A DNA stretch of 64,000 bases from Heterocephalus glaber (Eukaryota; Chordata; Mammalia; Rodentia; Bathyergidae), in NCBI RefSeq assembly GCF_000247695.1, contig NW_004624800.1:8633364-8697363 (forward strand), read 5' to 3'. A model generated the notes under the pieces. The model saw only the letters and a program-made list of their open reading frames with translations. It had not been told where the DNA came from and did not search any database. Both the position numbers and the translations under genes were made by a program. Numbering within the stretch: position 1 is the stretch's first letter; each line of letters starts with the position of its first letter. Of the stretch, positions 46,200-59,275 are shown one piece after another.

Positions 46200-46510
46200 A
46201 TAAATGAAATTGAATTGGAAATGTTCTTCTGGGACTTATTTTAATCAATATGATGATTTTTGTATCATCTATACATATTTCTAATTCATTCTCACTGAAA
46301 TTTGAATTTTATTTTACTACATAGAGAACGGTATACCTTTTCAAATGATGATGCTGTTGATGATAATTTAGATTGTTTCCGTTTGGGACTGTTACACAGA
46401 ATTCTTCCATGCATATTTTTATACATATCTTTTCATAAAAATTTCCAAGCAGTTTTTTGGGTATCTATCATTGGAATTGCTTGTGCAGAAGGTATAAAGG
46501 CATGTGGGTT
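46200..46510 (-). repeat. Old L1 3' part in antisense
   Basis: TGAATTTTATTTTACTACATAG, TTAGATTGTTTCCGTTTGGG, CATATTTTTATACATATC and GGGTATCTATCATTGGAATTG follow the antisense of ancient L1 3' ends (TTGCTTCC...ATACCTAGGAGTGGAATTGC). The open frame at 46302-46583 reads through this antisense repeat and is not a gene. Confidence 0.62.
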
Positions 46511-47939
46511 TCATCAGAAAAAAAAAAAGGCCCCACTTGAGTCTTTGTTATCTGAAGAGTACCCTCAAGTCTGTCAGATCTAGCTTGCCTGGACACAAGA
46601 GGAGCTGGGAAATTGGAAAAATGGATCTGAATGTCTGAAGAAACTAGGAGTACAAATACACTGACTCTGTGTTCTTGCTTCAGGAAGCTCTGAGATATGA
46701 CTTGTCTCCAGAGCTTGTCTGTGGGATGTGGACCAAGGTTGCCATTTTCTGGAAGTTGTGTGGAGACTACACACAGACCTCACTCCATCCTGTCAGTTCC
46801 TTACTAGTTTTCCCCAGGAACAGTTTTATTTTCATGTCAATCTTTATTTTAGCAGTAAATCATCTTGCCCTTTCAATGTTTTGTATCTTGAATGAGGAAT
46901 TGTGGGGTAGGAGGTTGCTATGGGAAACAGTAAGTAAAGTCACAGCTGAGAGTGGAGCCAGAGGATTGTTAGAGTGTGAGCCAAATGTCAATGCACAGAA
47001 CCAACTTGTTTAAAACATTGTCAGCATGGTTGATTATTTTTCCAGTATTCATTTATATTCTCATTCCTTACCAAGCAATATCAGAAAAAAATTGTGTTTA
47101 TCTAGATTTTTAGGAAATAGTTACATAATCATATTTTGCTGTGATTAACTTTAAAAAAAAAAAATTTTCCGTGAAAATTCCAGACAGGCAATGAGTGTCT
47201 TTGCTTTCTACTTGTTCTATCTCTAGCATATGGAGCTGTCAGTCATATCTAGAGATTATGAATTTTTAGCAGAGCTTGATGAATATAAAAGGCATTACAT
47301 AACTGATATCATAATAATGTACAAATGATTAAGCTCTTTCACAACCAATATTTTCAAAGATCGAATCCTCTTTCTTTTTGCTTTATGTATGTAAAAATGA
47401 TATTTGGAATAGTTTTCTGCTACCTTGAAGTACTCTATTTTTTCTGAATGAATAACTAATATAACACATCATGCCACCTGTGGTGCATTTTGGTATCTTA
47501 CAAGTAGTTCATGCTGTAGGTACGAATTCATGATACTTTTAATCTTGGCTCCAACACACATGACTGACTCTGTGGGGGAAATGATCTGTATACGATTTTT
47601 CACCTGTGAAAAACCATATCCTATCTTATAACTATAAATACTTAATTTCCATTTAGGGACTGTAAATCACAACTGATGTCCTTTAGGGTCATATTATTTA
47701 TGAGACAGATACTTCTCAATAAAGGAATAACTGAGTGATTTTTATTTTTAATGAGGTACATTATCTTTTCCAAGAAGGCATTCTCTTGCAATGACAAAAT
47801 AATATCTTCCTGTCACCTTCTAATCATCAATCACTGTAAACATAATAGAAATTATGAACATGCAATGATTTGGACAAACTTTTTCACCATGCTGCTAAAT
47901 GCAGGGTGCATATTATGTTCAGATTTATTAATATAATAT
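46511..47939. other. Intron sequence without recognised gene
   Basis: No supported gene or named repeat. An open frame at 46669-47013 (114 codons) has no recognisable domain. Confidence 0.5.
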
Positions 47940-48850
47940 TACTGCTGTGTAGATACAGGGCTTGGGCTGTGGCAGCCTAATTAACACAGGGCCACTTGCT
48001 AGAGCTAAGTCCATGAAGCAGAATATCCAAAGGACTTTAGTCCCGTCATCTCTGAGATAATACTATCTTCTGGCACTGTGAGTCAATCTCCCACCACCAC
48101 AAGGGATTTGCCTGCTGTGGTCCTAAACAGAATCTTACCTCCTTAGCAAAAATCAGAAGCAGCAGCTGCTCCTTTCTATCTCTAGGACCCAGGAAGAGAG
48201 TTTTGCCTAAACATACCCCAGTGTGATCTCACAAAACATCAGTAGCTTGTAACTTGTTCTGGAAAAGTAAAGAAGTCATATACTAAGGTCCTGTTTTCTT
48301 CAACAGTAGAGAAAAACCTCTCTCCAACATCCTTATAAGTGCCCTAGACTTGTGATCTGCATACTACCTCCTCTTCATGAGCTCCAAAGCATACTTCCTG
48401 AACCTCTCATGCTTCTGAAATGCAACCGTGGGCAACAGGCTGCATTGGGGCATTGGGCCCACAGCTGCCCCAAGGCTGGAGGTGCTACTTTGTATCCACC
48501 AGATGAACCCTGGCACCTTGGCTTTTCTGAAGCATTTCTAATGTCAAATAATGTCTACCTCATGCCTGCCTCTATGATTCCTACTTTTCCCTGTGAAATA
48601 AGGCTGCCCCTCTAGACTGATGTGAAGCACTTGGCTTCCTTTTAAATCCTCCAGCCATCACACTTCTGTTGTGTCTCAACCACCACCTGCCTGCCAGTGA
48701 ATTTTGATTCTCCCCCAAAGATCAGTGCCACAACTTGTGATCCTGCACTGTAAGTCCCAAGTCATTGTTCATGCAGACCTAGGTTGATCAGTACACGTGG
48801 TTATGGACACCTTGCCGCATAGCCAGAGACTATGGGATGTCTGAGAGACA
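47940..48850. other. Unusually GC-balanced intron block, unresolved
   Basis: This block is visibly less AT-rich than its neighbours, with many CCACC, CTGCC and GCAGCAGC words and an 87-codon open frame (48352-48615) that has no known domain. An old LTR or a processed-transcript relic are both possible. No promoter, splice or poly-A arrangement points to a gene. Confidence 0.4.
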
Positions 48851-51800
48851 GGACAAATTTTATTTTATTTTAAATAAATTTCCATTTAAAAATGGACACT
48901 AGGTTGAGTTATTGAAGAATACTTTAAGTATTTTGAAGCAATCTGACTATATGACGTCAGTTTTCCAATCATAAATGTTATAAAATGTAAATATATACCA
49001 AGTATTTTTGATGAAAATTTGGCTTCTGAATTGAATTGAGATGGGCTACAAGTGTAAAATATATCCCAGGTTTTAAAATTTTAATGTGAAAAATGTAAAA
49101 CAAAATATTGATACTTTATACATTGATTACATAATATAATGACATTTTGATAAAGTAGCAAAAATAATACATTATAAAATGTATTTCACTTTTGTTTTAC
49201 TGTTTAAAAATATGGATATTGGATAATTCAAAGTTGCATAATTGGCTCACTTTATGTTTTATTGGAACGTACTGACATATGCTGTAATGTGTTCTCAATA
49301 AAGTAGATGTTATATATTGTAAAATTATTGGTGTTTCCAAAGATAGATTTCTTCATCAAGTTAGAAATACATCTTCCCTTTTGATTTGAACTCAGACTCT
49401 ACTTGAACCTTTGCTACATTTGGGGCTAGCAACACATACTAATGTCCTTCAAACAAACAATACTTTCTGTCATAATGATGAATTATGTCCAAATATCAGA
49501 AGCATTTCAAATGTTTAAATCACACATGGAAACCAGCTGTTATTAGTGGTAGGTGCTTGATTCAATGCATCATTATTATATGACTGGGTGTCCTCATTCC
49601 TTCTAATTCTAGCAATATTTCCATTCTCAATACTTAATTGTATTAGACATTTCCAGGTCTTGACCTCTTTCCTACTATATTAGGACTGTCTGAGAGATCC
49701 ATAGTTTTGGGATCAACGTTGGTATCTTAGTCTCTATTCCTACTGTAATGGGAATGTTCCTGACCCATTTGTCCAGATTGCTTCCTTGATAAGATATAGC
49801 CAAATGTAGTAAGTCAATCTTGCATCTTGTTGTGTTTATTTTAGTTAAATGTAAAATTTAGATTTATAGGCAGGATGTTTAAAAACTTTTTTTGTCCCTC
49901 TTTTTAGATACAAGATGTCTTTGTAATAAAGCAAAAGCAAGAAAGATTGCTAATGTTCTCTCCCAGCCTGAATAACTCAGAGTTATGGAAGTGTTTATGA
50001 ATAATGAATGTCTAATTGAGGTGCCTGAAATATGAATAACTGTACTTTTCTGTACCGCAGTGAGATGCAGAATTCTCATTCAGCAGCAGGGCTTTTATTT
50101 TTCCATTTCTGCCCTCTGTTACTCCCATTGTCAAATGTAAAGCAGCACAGATAACACTTCTGAGCTTCTGAAGGAATCAATATCACTGTTTTTTCTGTTG
50201 CCACTAAGCCATCCAAACAACAACAACAAAATGATAGAAGAGGATCCCCATGAGTTGAGAACAAAGCAACTTTAAATTTAGATTAATCCAATAGACAGAA
50301 ATAAAAATCATAGCATTTTATATTTCAGTCACAGCGAGAAATCCATTTGAATTTAAATTCTTGACATTCCAGAAGGTGATGAACATGTTTCAGGCTGTTA
50401 ACTAAACATCCTGCCTGTTTATTACTCCTTAGTGAATCCTTGCCATATTATCGACAAATTGCTAAGGAGAACTGATTATATCCAAACATATGTTATATCA
50501 ATAGAAAAAAAAGTAAGTTTCAGGGAGCTCTCAGGAAATAAATGGGAAACTATAACAAAAGAGCCCTATCTATGTTTTACCCATAGACAACAGGCCTGCT
50601 TTGCTCTGCATTTCTTTCTCAGTGCCCTAAAAAGCAGAGCTTCCTACTTGCCATAGCTTCTCATGACCCCCACAATTCCTTGCTTAGCTCCTCAGAAATG
50701 ACGCTAAACATGGAGGTACCTAAAGCCTAATTCCAAGCACATCTACAGAAACCACTGACCAAATCATGTACATCAGGGATTTTTGCTGCAATTGCATTGT
50801 TTGGATACATCATCCCTAAAACTCGGTCACTTGGCTGCTTCCTCTCCAGTTTGGTAGGTCACCACTTGAGATCTTGAAACTGTTACCTAAGGAAAGAGTA
50901 CACTGAATTTAGGTCATACAGAGTCTCTTCTTCCCACCAGAGGCCTAGTGAGGCCTATTCCAATTAAGACTGTGTATTGTTCAAAATACAAGTATGTAAC
51001 TTCAAATTTCTTTTAAAAATTGTAATAAATTAGAATTCACAGTTTGAATTGAAAATCAAAGGCATTTTTCCCTTCTCTTAAATCCTTAGAAAAGATCTGT
51101 CATTGATCAAGTCTTAAATTCTATATAGAAAACAAAATAATAACTTTGAAACAATTGGCTAAATAATATTTTGCTTTACTGTATCCAATAGCTAATATAA
51201 AGAAGTTTGGGGAAAAATATTGAATCATTTCCTTTGTGGATCTCTTTAGTTTTCCAGGAAGTATTGTCATTCTACTAAATGAAAAAGAAGGCAAAATATA
51301 ACAATGCTGAATTATTTACTGGAATGGAAAAATGGATTCAGTGATGGAAAATTATCATACAGAGGGATATTTTTATTATTAATACCGGGTTACTTCCATC
51401 TCTCACCAAAGATAGATTCAGCTTATGGCATGGCTAGTAGATCTCAGACATTTCCTATTTCGTGCTTTAGCTTTATTTCTGTTATTTATTTCCTCTCATT
51501 TTGTACTGTCTTACTACTTTTTCTCTATGTGCGTTTTGAATATTAAGATTGTTAGTGACTTAAGAAAATATTGCTTCTGTCAAATTCGAGCACATTGGTG
51601 CTGGACACCAGTGCTTTGTTCAATTGTTTTCTATAAGACAGAATGTTGGCTTCATTGTTTTATTCCAATCTTTGCTGTTTTCACCTATGTGAAAATATAG
51701 TTATGCCTTCTCTTCTAACAACTTCACATCACATGAATTTGGAAATAAGTTTGAAGAATTTTGGATTTTGCTAACATTTCTATGTACAGAAAAGAAAGCA

Positions 51801-52084
51801 TGTGTCTTTAAAAATATATTAGCGTATGAACATTGTAAAACAGTACCATTTACTTTGTGATTATTTAAGTAGACTATAAAAAGCCTGTGAGAAATCACAA
51901 CAGCACTCTGAATGAAAACCTAGTCAGCATTTTCTCAACAGAAATGAAATAGAGAGATGTGCCTCTTGTGGTCTAAAATGCCAGTTGGAGGACCTTAGGC
52001 ATGTCCTACAACCTCCCAAATATTATTCCAGTTCCCTGCCCCCCACCAAGCTCTCACACAGGGAAGACCTGTGGAGGATAGAAC
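48851..52084. other. Intron sequence without recognised gene
   Basis: AT-rich intron without supported exons, RNA genes or nameable repeats. The open frames at 51304-51700 are hydrophobic, as expected of T-rich chance frames. Confidence 0.5.
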
Positions 52085-52490
52085 AGAGAATGGTTTTGAA
52101 ACCAGAAGACTTTCAAATGATTAAGTCTGCTTGCTGCTAGTGTGACCTCAAGCAGGAATTTAAAGTCTTCACTTTCAAATTTCTCATCCATAAAACTGAG
52201 CTTTGTTTCTTCTGAGTTACTCTCTGTGGTTTTTGTAAGAATAAGATGAGATCATGTGTACAGGCAAGCATTTATTTCAGTATCTGTGAATATCACTCAA
52301 TTCTTGGCACCATCCTCAATGCTGGAGATGCAAAAGTACAGTGAGACATGGGTGATGTCCATGGTATCAGATAAACAAGTTTGTAATACAGTAGTGTATA
52401 AATTCTGAGATATAGAAAAATACTGTGCACCTTGCAATGACTGAGAAACTCCACATTGGGTTGTCAGAGATGACTTTTGAAGGAACCCTA
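52085..52490 (+). repeat. MIR-like, then L2/L3-like old fragments
   Basis: TGCTAGTGTGACCTCAAGC and TTCTCATCCATAAAACTGAG (52135-52200) match the MIR core (TGTGACCTTGGGCAAG, CTCATCTGTAAAATGGG). The following stretch with CACTCAATTCTTGGCACC, CAATGCTGGAGATGC and GTGATGTCCATGG resembles the widespread old LINE tail (GGTGCTGGGGATACAG). Boundaries between the two are unclear. Confidence 0.6.
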
Positions 52491-55400
52491 TGAATCCCTA
52501 GAGAAAAACATGGCTTTATCATAGGAAAAGTCTCTGTTAATCACTTAGGATTCTAATCCATGGAAACATGCCGACCACAGAATATGTGATTTCAACTTCA
52601 GCTCTAGAACAGTCAGGCAGTAAAAGCAGGGAGCAACCTCACCTCCTGTCATCTGAATAGCAAAGCCTATATGGCTTCCTGGTATTTAAGCAAAGGGTTA
52701 AAAGTAAAAACAAAAGAAAAACAATCATTCATTCAAATATAAATATCCCCAAAACTGGCTTGGAAATATCCACAAAATATATTTAATTATGCCTTATTCT
52801 TTCCTTTGCATGGGCATAAATGTTCTAATATAAAATAATTTTCCCTCAAGGCAGAACAATCTTCCTAATTGGAGATGTCCAGGGAAAAGAAGAATTCAGA
52901 ACAGGATCCTCAACTCAAATAAAAGCATTGTCTTAATTTTAAAAGGAGAAAACAGAAGTGAAGTCAAGTTCAGAAATAGCTGAGAAGAAAAAAAGCAAAA
53001 TAAAAACATACAATATGAGTTCCTTGTGCTACTAAGAAGATAAATAGAGCTAGGAAAAACTAAAATAAAAGTGACCTTTGGGTGAAAACCTGGGAAATAA
53101 AGCTTCCTGCATTTTGTGTTTACATTTTAATATTACAGAGCCAACACAGTAAAAGTAAATTGTCTTAAATATCATAGTTTATTATCAGCAGTATTCCTGT
53201 CAAACATATATCTCTGTTGCAAAGCAAAGTGGGTGAGTAAACAATGCTGGTTTTTCATTTTCAGGGTAGAGAAAGGAAAGCTAACAAAGGATAAGTTATT
53301 GTTCATTGTCAAAGAGACAATAGTTTTGGAATTAGTTCTAGAAGACATGAGTATAAAATAATTTTTTCCTTTGCTTTTTCTCTCACTTTAAAAAAAAGTC
53401 CTTCCTAATGAAATGTGTGCAAAAAGCCATTTATTTGTTAAAGGTATTAAGAGAAGGATCTATTCATTCTAATAAGTATGACCTCACCAGGTTGAATAGA
53501 GTCATTATTAGATTAAATCCTTCCAATTGTCTTGGATATAATTTAGCTTGTCCTTTTCCTTGATAAATGTAATAATGGAAGAGTAAAAATAATCATTAAT
53601 GTGAAAGTTTCTCTACTAATAGGAGGGGTAGATATTGGAGATTGGGGAGTCACTCATTTTGTAGACATTAAAAGTAATTGTAGGACTTTGAGTGCAATTG
53701 TGACTTGTACAGTTGTTAAAACATTAACTTTTGGTAATGAATGGACTGAGCTCAGAGCCACTCAATGATCAGCTGGTATGAACTTCACAGCCAACTGCAG
53801 GCAATCCCTGCTCTACCTAGCCTTTGTTTCTTCTCAGAGGTTAAACTACTGGATATAAACTGAATTTGGTAGGTTACTGGACATAGTACTAAGTGCTGAG
53901 AGAATGTTCTCTTACCCATTAGCATGTTCAGGTCAAAGTTCTCACTTATAAAGTAAATTAAGAGATGCATACCTTTCCAATTCAAAATCATTATCTTAAT
54001 AGTCCCTGATCCACAAGCACTGGGAGAATTCTGATATGTGGGGGCCTTTTTCTAATTGTTCCACTAAAAAAATGACATTTTATTTATTGAAAAATTTATA
54101 AATGATGGTAATTGTGTTTACTATTACTCATTTTCTATTACAGTCATCTTTAATTGACAATGAAATTGACTAAAAACTTGTACAATTTTATGAACAAGAT
54201 AATATTATTGATATTCTCACTTTAACAAATCATTCTTATTTAGAAGCAATAAACATTTGACTTTAAAATTGGTAGCATAAAATACAAAACAAATAATATT
54301 CAATATGTTTATTCATTCTTTGGGGGTATATTTTAGGATGTTACACATTGGGACAGTATTGTGTTACAATGTTTTGAGATTGTGTAAATTCTATTTCAAC
54401 ATGAGTATTTCTGAAATGCTACAAGTTATTCCCATAAATTCACTATCTTCAAGGTTGAGATGTGAAAAATACCAAAGTCATGTCTATGAATAAAATCAAC
54501 AAACAGAAAGGGACTACTAAACATTTAATCTCTACAATATACCATTGTCATATATTCTGGTGTGGCTTAGAAAGAAAAATGCAATTTCTCAAAGTTTCAT
54601 TTGATCAAGATTTTCACCTAAATATTCTGGTTATTTTCTGTGCAGAGAGAAATATATGCTCCTGACCATCTATAATACCCTACTAAGATCAAGTCGAAGG
54701 AATAATGGTCAATTTTGGTGAAAGGCTGTATGTGTCAAACATGGTAGGGTCCCAGTGGTTCCTCTAGTCAATGATATAGTTAGAGAACTGAGAAAAGTGG
54801 CCCAAGATATCACCTAGGGAACAGGAAAATTGAGATTCATATCAACAAACATCTGATAGTCTGTATTACTTACTTATTTTTAAAGTAAATATTTATTTAA
54901 ATGCATTTCTTTGCTAATTCACATGTGAGGTTTTTCCAGTCTGTGTGTCCTAAATTTTATAGTGCAAGAACCAAATAGAATAGATTATATTTAAAGCAAA
55001 ATTACAAAGCACATTATCCTAATTGATTATACCCAAATTTTCTTTGATACAATCACATATTAATGATGTGATACAAATAAAGTATTGGAAACTTACATCT
55101 CAGAGGCATTTCAAATAGTAGCAGTGGTTTATGTGACATCGGTGATCCTAAGCTGTCTCATGATGTTCTAAATGTTAAGATATTTAGAATATACTACAAA
55201 ATAGAAAGAATAATTAAACCTTCCAACTTTTCAAAATCTAAAATTTCATTTATTCCAATTAATTCTATCTCATTGTACTAAACAAAAAGTCATCATCCAT
55301 AATACAAAAGAATCTTTAAAATTATTATTTTCAGAAAAGCAGTAGTGTACTGGCAAATACAACTATATTTCTAGCCTATTAAACAAATTTCATTTGAAAC

Positions 55401-55804
55401 CCTTGATGTGTATGGGGTTTAGCTAAATTTTATAAAAACATCTGCCATGTGGATTTTACTGATTTAAAATTGATCCAAGACAAACAGAATCAGTGATTCT
55501 CAATGGAGGATCACAGAACACAGTATTTGTGCAGGCTGTTTTGATTTACAAAATGTGTATATGTGGGGCCATAATCCAGATGATGTTCACACACCTTAGA
55601 TATTAGGGGTCAATGGAAAGTAATACAAAATCTAGATCAGATTTCTATGGGGAAGATAAAAGCAGGTGTTGACATTTCAATATCATAAAATTGGATCTTA
55701 TGGAAGAAATATGGTGATATTATTTTCAAAATCAAAGGATGCCCAAAGTTTGTTATTCACTGTATGGTGAATATGCATTCAATATTCTATTAATTTCACC
55801 AAGT
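52491..55804. other. Intron sequence without recognised gene
   Basis: AT-rich intron with no supported gene or named repeat. The open frames at 53785-53991 and 54305-54665 have no family resemblance. Confidence 0.5.
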
Positions 55805-55809
55805 ATCAG

Positions 55810-56150
55810 GATGACCATCAATCCTGATATGTCAACTTGATTAAATTAAGGAAAACCTAGCAGATTTAGTGAAGTACACTTTTGGTCATGTCTAGCTGAA
55901 CTATGGAGGCATGACTTTGGGAACTGAATATGGTCCCTGTTCCCTTCCTCTCTGGTAGTATCCCACTGCTCTACTCCTTCACCACTATGAACCAAGCAGC
56001 TTTGCTCCACCATTCCCTTCTACCATGGTGTTTCTGCCTTGGAGCCAGCTGCCATGAATTGAATCCTCTAATGTCATGAGTCAAATAATCCTCTCCTCAT
56101 TTATATGTGAGTATCAAGTATTTGGTAGCAACAATGAGAAAGGTCTAATA
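55810..56150 (+). repeat. MaLR-like 5' LTR
   Basis: CCACTATGAACCAAGCAGCTTTGC, CTACCATGGTGTTTCTGCC, GAATTGAATCCTCTAATG and GCAACAATGAGAAAGGTC follow the 3' half of a rodent MaLR LTR, though the AATAAA area is eroded to CAAATAATCC. Confidence 0.65.
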
Positions 56151-57340
56151 AAAAAAATAGTACAACAGAAGTGGGGCTGTACCTGATCTTGTGGTTTGGA
56201 AGAATTTGGAACTGGTTTGTGGGAGGTATTTGGAAAGATTTAGAGATGTGGGATAGAGAAGCCCTAAAACACTGTAAACAGAGCTTGAGGGGTGATTCTG
56301 GTGTAATCTTGGAAGATCAGAATGCTGACAGTAAAGGCCAGGTTTGTGAGGTTTCAGGTGGAAACAAAGACTCCTTTGGCAGATATATTAAAGATTCTAT
56401 GTGCTACACTCAAGCAGAAAATGTGTCTACATTTTGCCTAAACCTGAGACTTTGTAGGAGACTGAGATTTTGGGTGGTGACTAATTTGTTAGGGACAAAT
56501 AAAATGCAGCTGCTAAAGAGACTAGTGTCATTAAAAAAAAACCCCAAGTTCTTTGTATTGGGATGAGAAGAAATAATTCTTGGAGGCATCTCAGAAAAAC
56601 TTCAGGGTCAAGAATGCAAAAAAAGAAAACTTTCATTTGAAAAGAGAGTCTCTGGGTCCCCTGCTAAAGAAGAGATGCTTAGGGGATTGTTTTCATGGTA
56701 TTCTCTTCACTGTGCTCACCAATCCAGGCAGTAAGGACTTCAGCTGACATGGTCAAAGGTGTCCTCAATACTGCTTGTGTTTGTGACAGACCTTGGAGTC
56801 ATCCAATGATGCTGGATTTACTGGCATGCAGATTGCAAAAATTGTAGGGTTAGGAAGGCTTCTACTCAGGTTTCAAAGAAAGTCCTATTAGTACAGGCAA
56901 GGAACCTTTGCCAGAGCAGAGCTTGAAGATATGAGTATGATTTCAGAGGTTTAGTTTGTGTATTTCCCCAGGAAGTCAGGGATACCAGAAACATGGAACA
57001 TTTGCTGAAGACAGGTGTGGTCCCTGAGTGGAGCCAGCCCAGGAAAGAGGTCCTCTAGGCTACAACCAGCAAGGGTATGTAGGGGTGGGCATGCCCAAGC
57101 CCTCTGGAACTCATTTCTCATCACTATTTGCACTGGATGCTATATATAGAAGTACAAAACTTAATGTTTACCCTGATGGTTTTCAGACTTGTTTTGGTCT
57201 GATTATATTCTGTTTCTCTTTCCTCCATTTTGGAATGGACATGTTTACCCTTGTCACTATACCTTAGGATTATATAAGTTGTTTTTTTCTTTATTTTTAC
57301 AGTTTACAGCTAAGTATTTGCCTTCTGTATCACAGGACAG
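56151..57340 (+). repeat. MaLR internal region
   Basis: Directly after the LTR come AGAAGTGGGGCTGTACC, GTGGGAGGTATTTGG, AAACAGAGCTTGAGGGG and ATTCTGGTGTAATCTTGG, then GATCAGAATGCTGACAG, in the order typical of MaLR internal sequence, which is non-coding. The 131-codon open frame at 56171-56566 lies entirely in it and shows no gag or pol motif. Confidence 0.65.
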
Positions 57341-57515
57341 TTTGACTTATACTTCTGAAAAATATTGTAAGTGTTGCCATGATGTTTCTGCCTTGAAGCC
57401 AGGTGACCATGGACTAAATCTTCTAAAACCATGAGCCAAATTTAACTCCTCCTTTAGGTTGTGTCTGTTATTGTGTCCCAGCAATGATAATCACTGGTAC
57501 AAATATTTCTTGAAT
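57341..57515 (+). repeat. MaLR-like 3' LTR part
   Basis: GTTGCCATGATGTTTCTGCC, GACCATGGACTAAATCTTC, CCATGAGCCAAATTTAACTCC and TTGTGTCCCAGCAATGATAATC parallel the 5' LTR and end the element. Its left part seems deleted or too diverged to see. Confidence 0.68.
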
Positions 57516-57857
57516 TTTTAATTTTATAAAGCTCTCAAAGGTCAAAATACTGATTTATATTTGACAAGATATAAAAGTTAAAATTTACCATATAAGTCAT
57601 ATGGCAACTCTTATTCAATTGGAAACCTGGATAAAGGATACTAAGAAGTCTAAAGGAAATCATTTAAAAAATTCTGTTGTTTACAGTCAGAATTTATAGT
57701 GCTGAAGAATAAAAAGGTGATAATTTTATTCTTCTTAATGTCCAGAAAAATGTGGATTTTTTTCTTCTGAGGATCATAAAATTAATAAATATTAGTTTCT
57801 ATAATACTTACATTCTAGAAGATTTATTTCAAGTGATATAACATGAACAAAATAATA

Positions 57858-58024
57858 CAGTGGTATCTTGCTTTACAAACTTAGTTTGTTTTATGATTTG
57901 GGGAAGATGGTCATGTTGTGTTTGTCATTCAATGCAGTTTGTGAATAGAAGCAAAATTTTGCCAAATGCTTTTGTTTGGAAATCAAATTGCAAACAGAAG
58001 TGTTCACGAACTGAGGTATTACTG
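57858..58024. mobile_element. Mariner-like miniature element (167 bp)
   Basis: The ends are inverted: CAGTGGTATCTTGCTTTAC at the left and, in reverse complement, CAGTAATACCTCAGTTCG at the right. Both are flanked by TA (57856-57857, 58025-58026), the usual Tc1/mariner target. There is no coding sequence, so it is a non-autonomous, MITE-like copy. The 60-codon open frame across it is accidental. Confidence 0.75.
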
Positions 58025-58026
58025 TA

Positions 58027-58950
58027 CTTAAATATTCACTGACAAAATACTTTTCATTGGAATTGAAATAGATTTGAAGTGAAAAGACATTTAATTAAGT
58101 TATGTCTGTAACAGTTTAATTTCATAGAAATCATTAAAATTATTTAAAATATTATTCTATTAGTTTTTAGATTATTTTAAGAATTGTGTCTATCAGATGA
58201 TGGTGGGAGAAATGTCTTTGCATTGGCCTATACACAAATTCTAGCATTAAATTTTCAGAGTCATTGCTTTTGAAACATGAATATATAACTCAACCCTTAA
58301 TTTAAACTACTGATGTCTGAAATATTGTTCTTATAAGTTAAAGGTAATTGATGGAAAAGAGACTAATTTAAATGCAATGGAATTTGTCTAGATTATTTTC
58401 TTTAAACTTCACATCAGCTTTTATAAATGTTATAATTGATTCCATTTCAAAATATTAGTAAAGGGACAATACCTCCAGGATTCCCCTTGAATAATTACTA
58501 ATTGTATTCTCTTTCACTGTCAAAAGTTTCTGGTTTGGATGTTAAATTATATAATAATCTAGAAATCAGAAAACTGAAATGCAGGAAGTTTAATTAATTG
58601 ACAAATATCCTACTCATCTTTGGTTCAGTGTTGGAATGTAGTTACTATGCATAAGTAAAATCCACTGTCTTTCCACTGCTGAGCATTGCCCTGGAGGTTT
58701 GCTGAAGGACAATTTGAAGATGATATACAGCTATCCAAAGTAATAATGTCAAATAAATTGAAATGTTACTTTTGAAAAAAAGTTCTTTGGATTTTTCTGC
58801 TCCAAAGATCTGCTCTTAAAAACAAAGTGCTTCTAGGAGAGGCAACAGTTCAACAATGAATACATCCTTAAGTAATAATTATTAGTGAAGAAAGGAGCTG
58901 ATTAAAAAATATTGAGTATTAGAAGCTGATACTAGTCTTCTTTTTCATCA
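58027..58950. other. Intron sequence without recognised gene
   Basis: AT-rich intron with nothing nameable. Confidence 0.5.
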
Positions 58951-58954
58951 CTGG

Positions 58955-59275
58955 ATGAACTATTCAACATCCTCAAAGGAGAAGAGGTTTATTTTAGTTC
59001 ATCGTTTCAAAGGATTTAGCTCCTGATTTACAAGATCCAGGACAAAACCATCATGACAGAAGTGTGTAATGAAAGAAAGTGGCTGAGTTCATGGTGGTGG
59101 GGAAACACAACACGAGAACAATGCCAGAGAAGAAGGGGAATGGGGTCAGATACAGACTACAAAGTCACAGCTCCATACCCCATCCAGATACGCCCAGAAT
59201 CATGCTTTACTAATCCCACAGCGGCTCTCAAGCCAACCAAGTTGACCATTCACCTTAATCAAGACTGAAGAATGG
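58955..59275 (-). repeat. Possible MaLR-like LTR in antisense
   Basis: GGAGAAGAGGTTTATTTTAG, TCATCGTTTCAAAGG, CCATCATGACAGAAG and TTCATGGTGGTGGGG resemble the reverse complement of MaLR LTR 3' ends (AGGTTTATTTTGGCTCA, CATCATGGCGGAAG). Divergence is high. Confidence 0.5.

Noticed and set aside
56171..56566. A 131-codon open frame as a possible retroviral gene
   Set aside because: It lies within non-coding MaLR internal sequence and has no gag, protease or polymerase motif.
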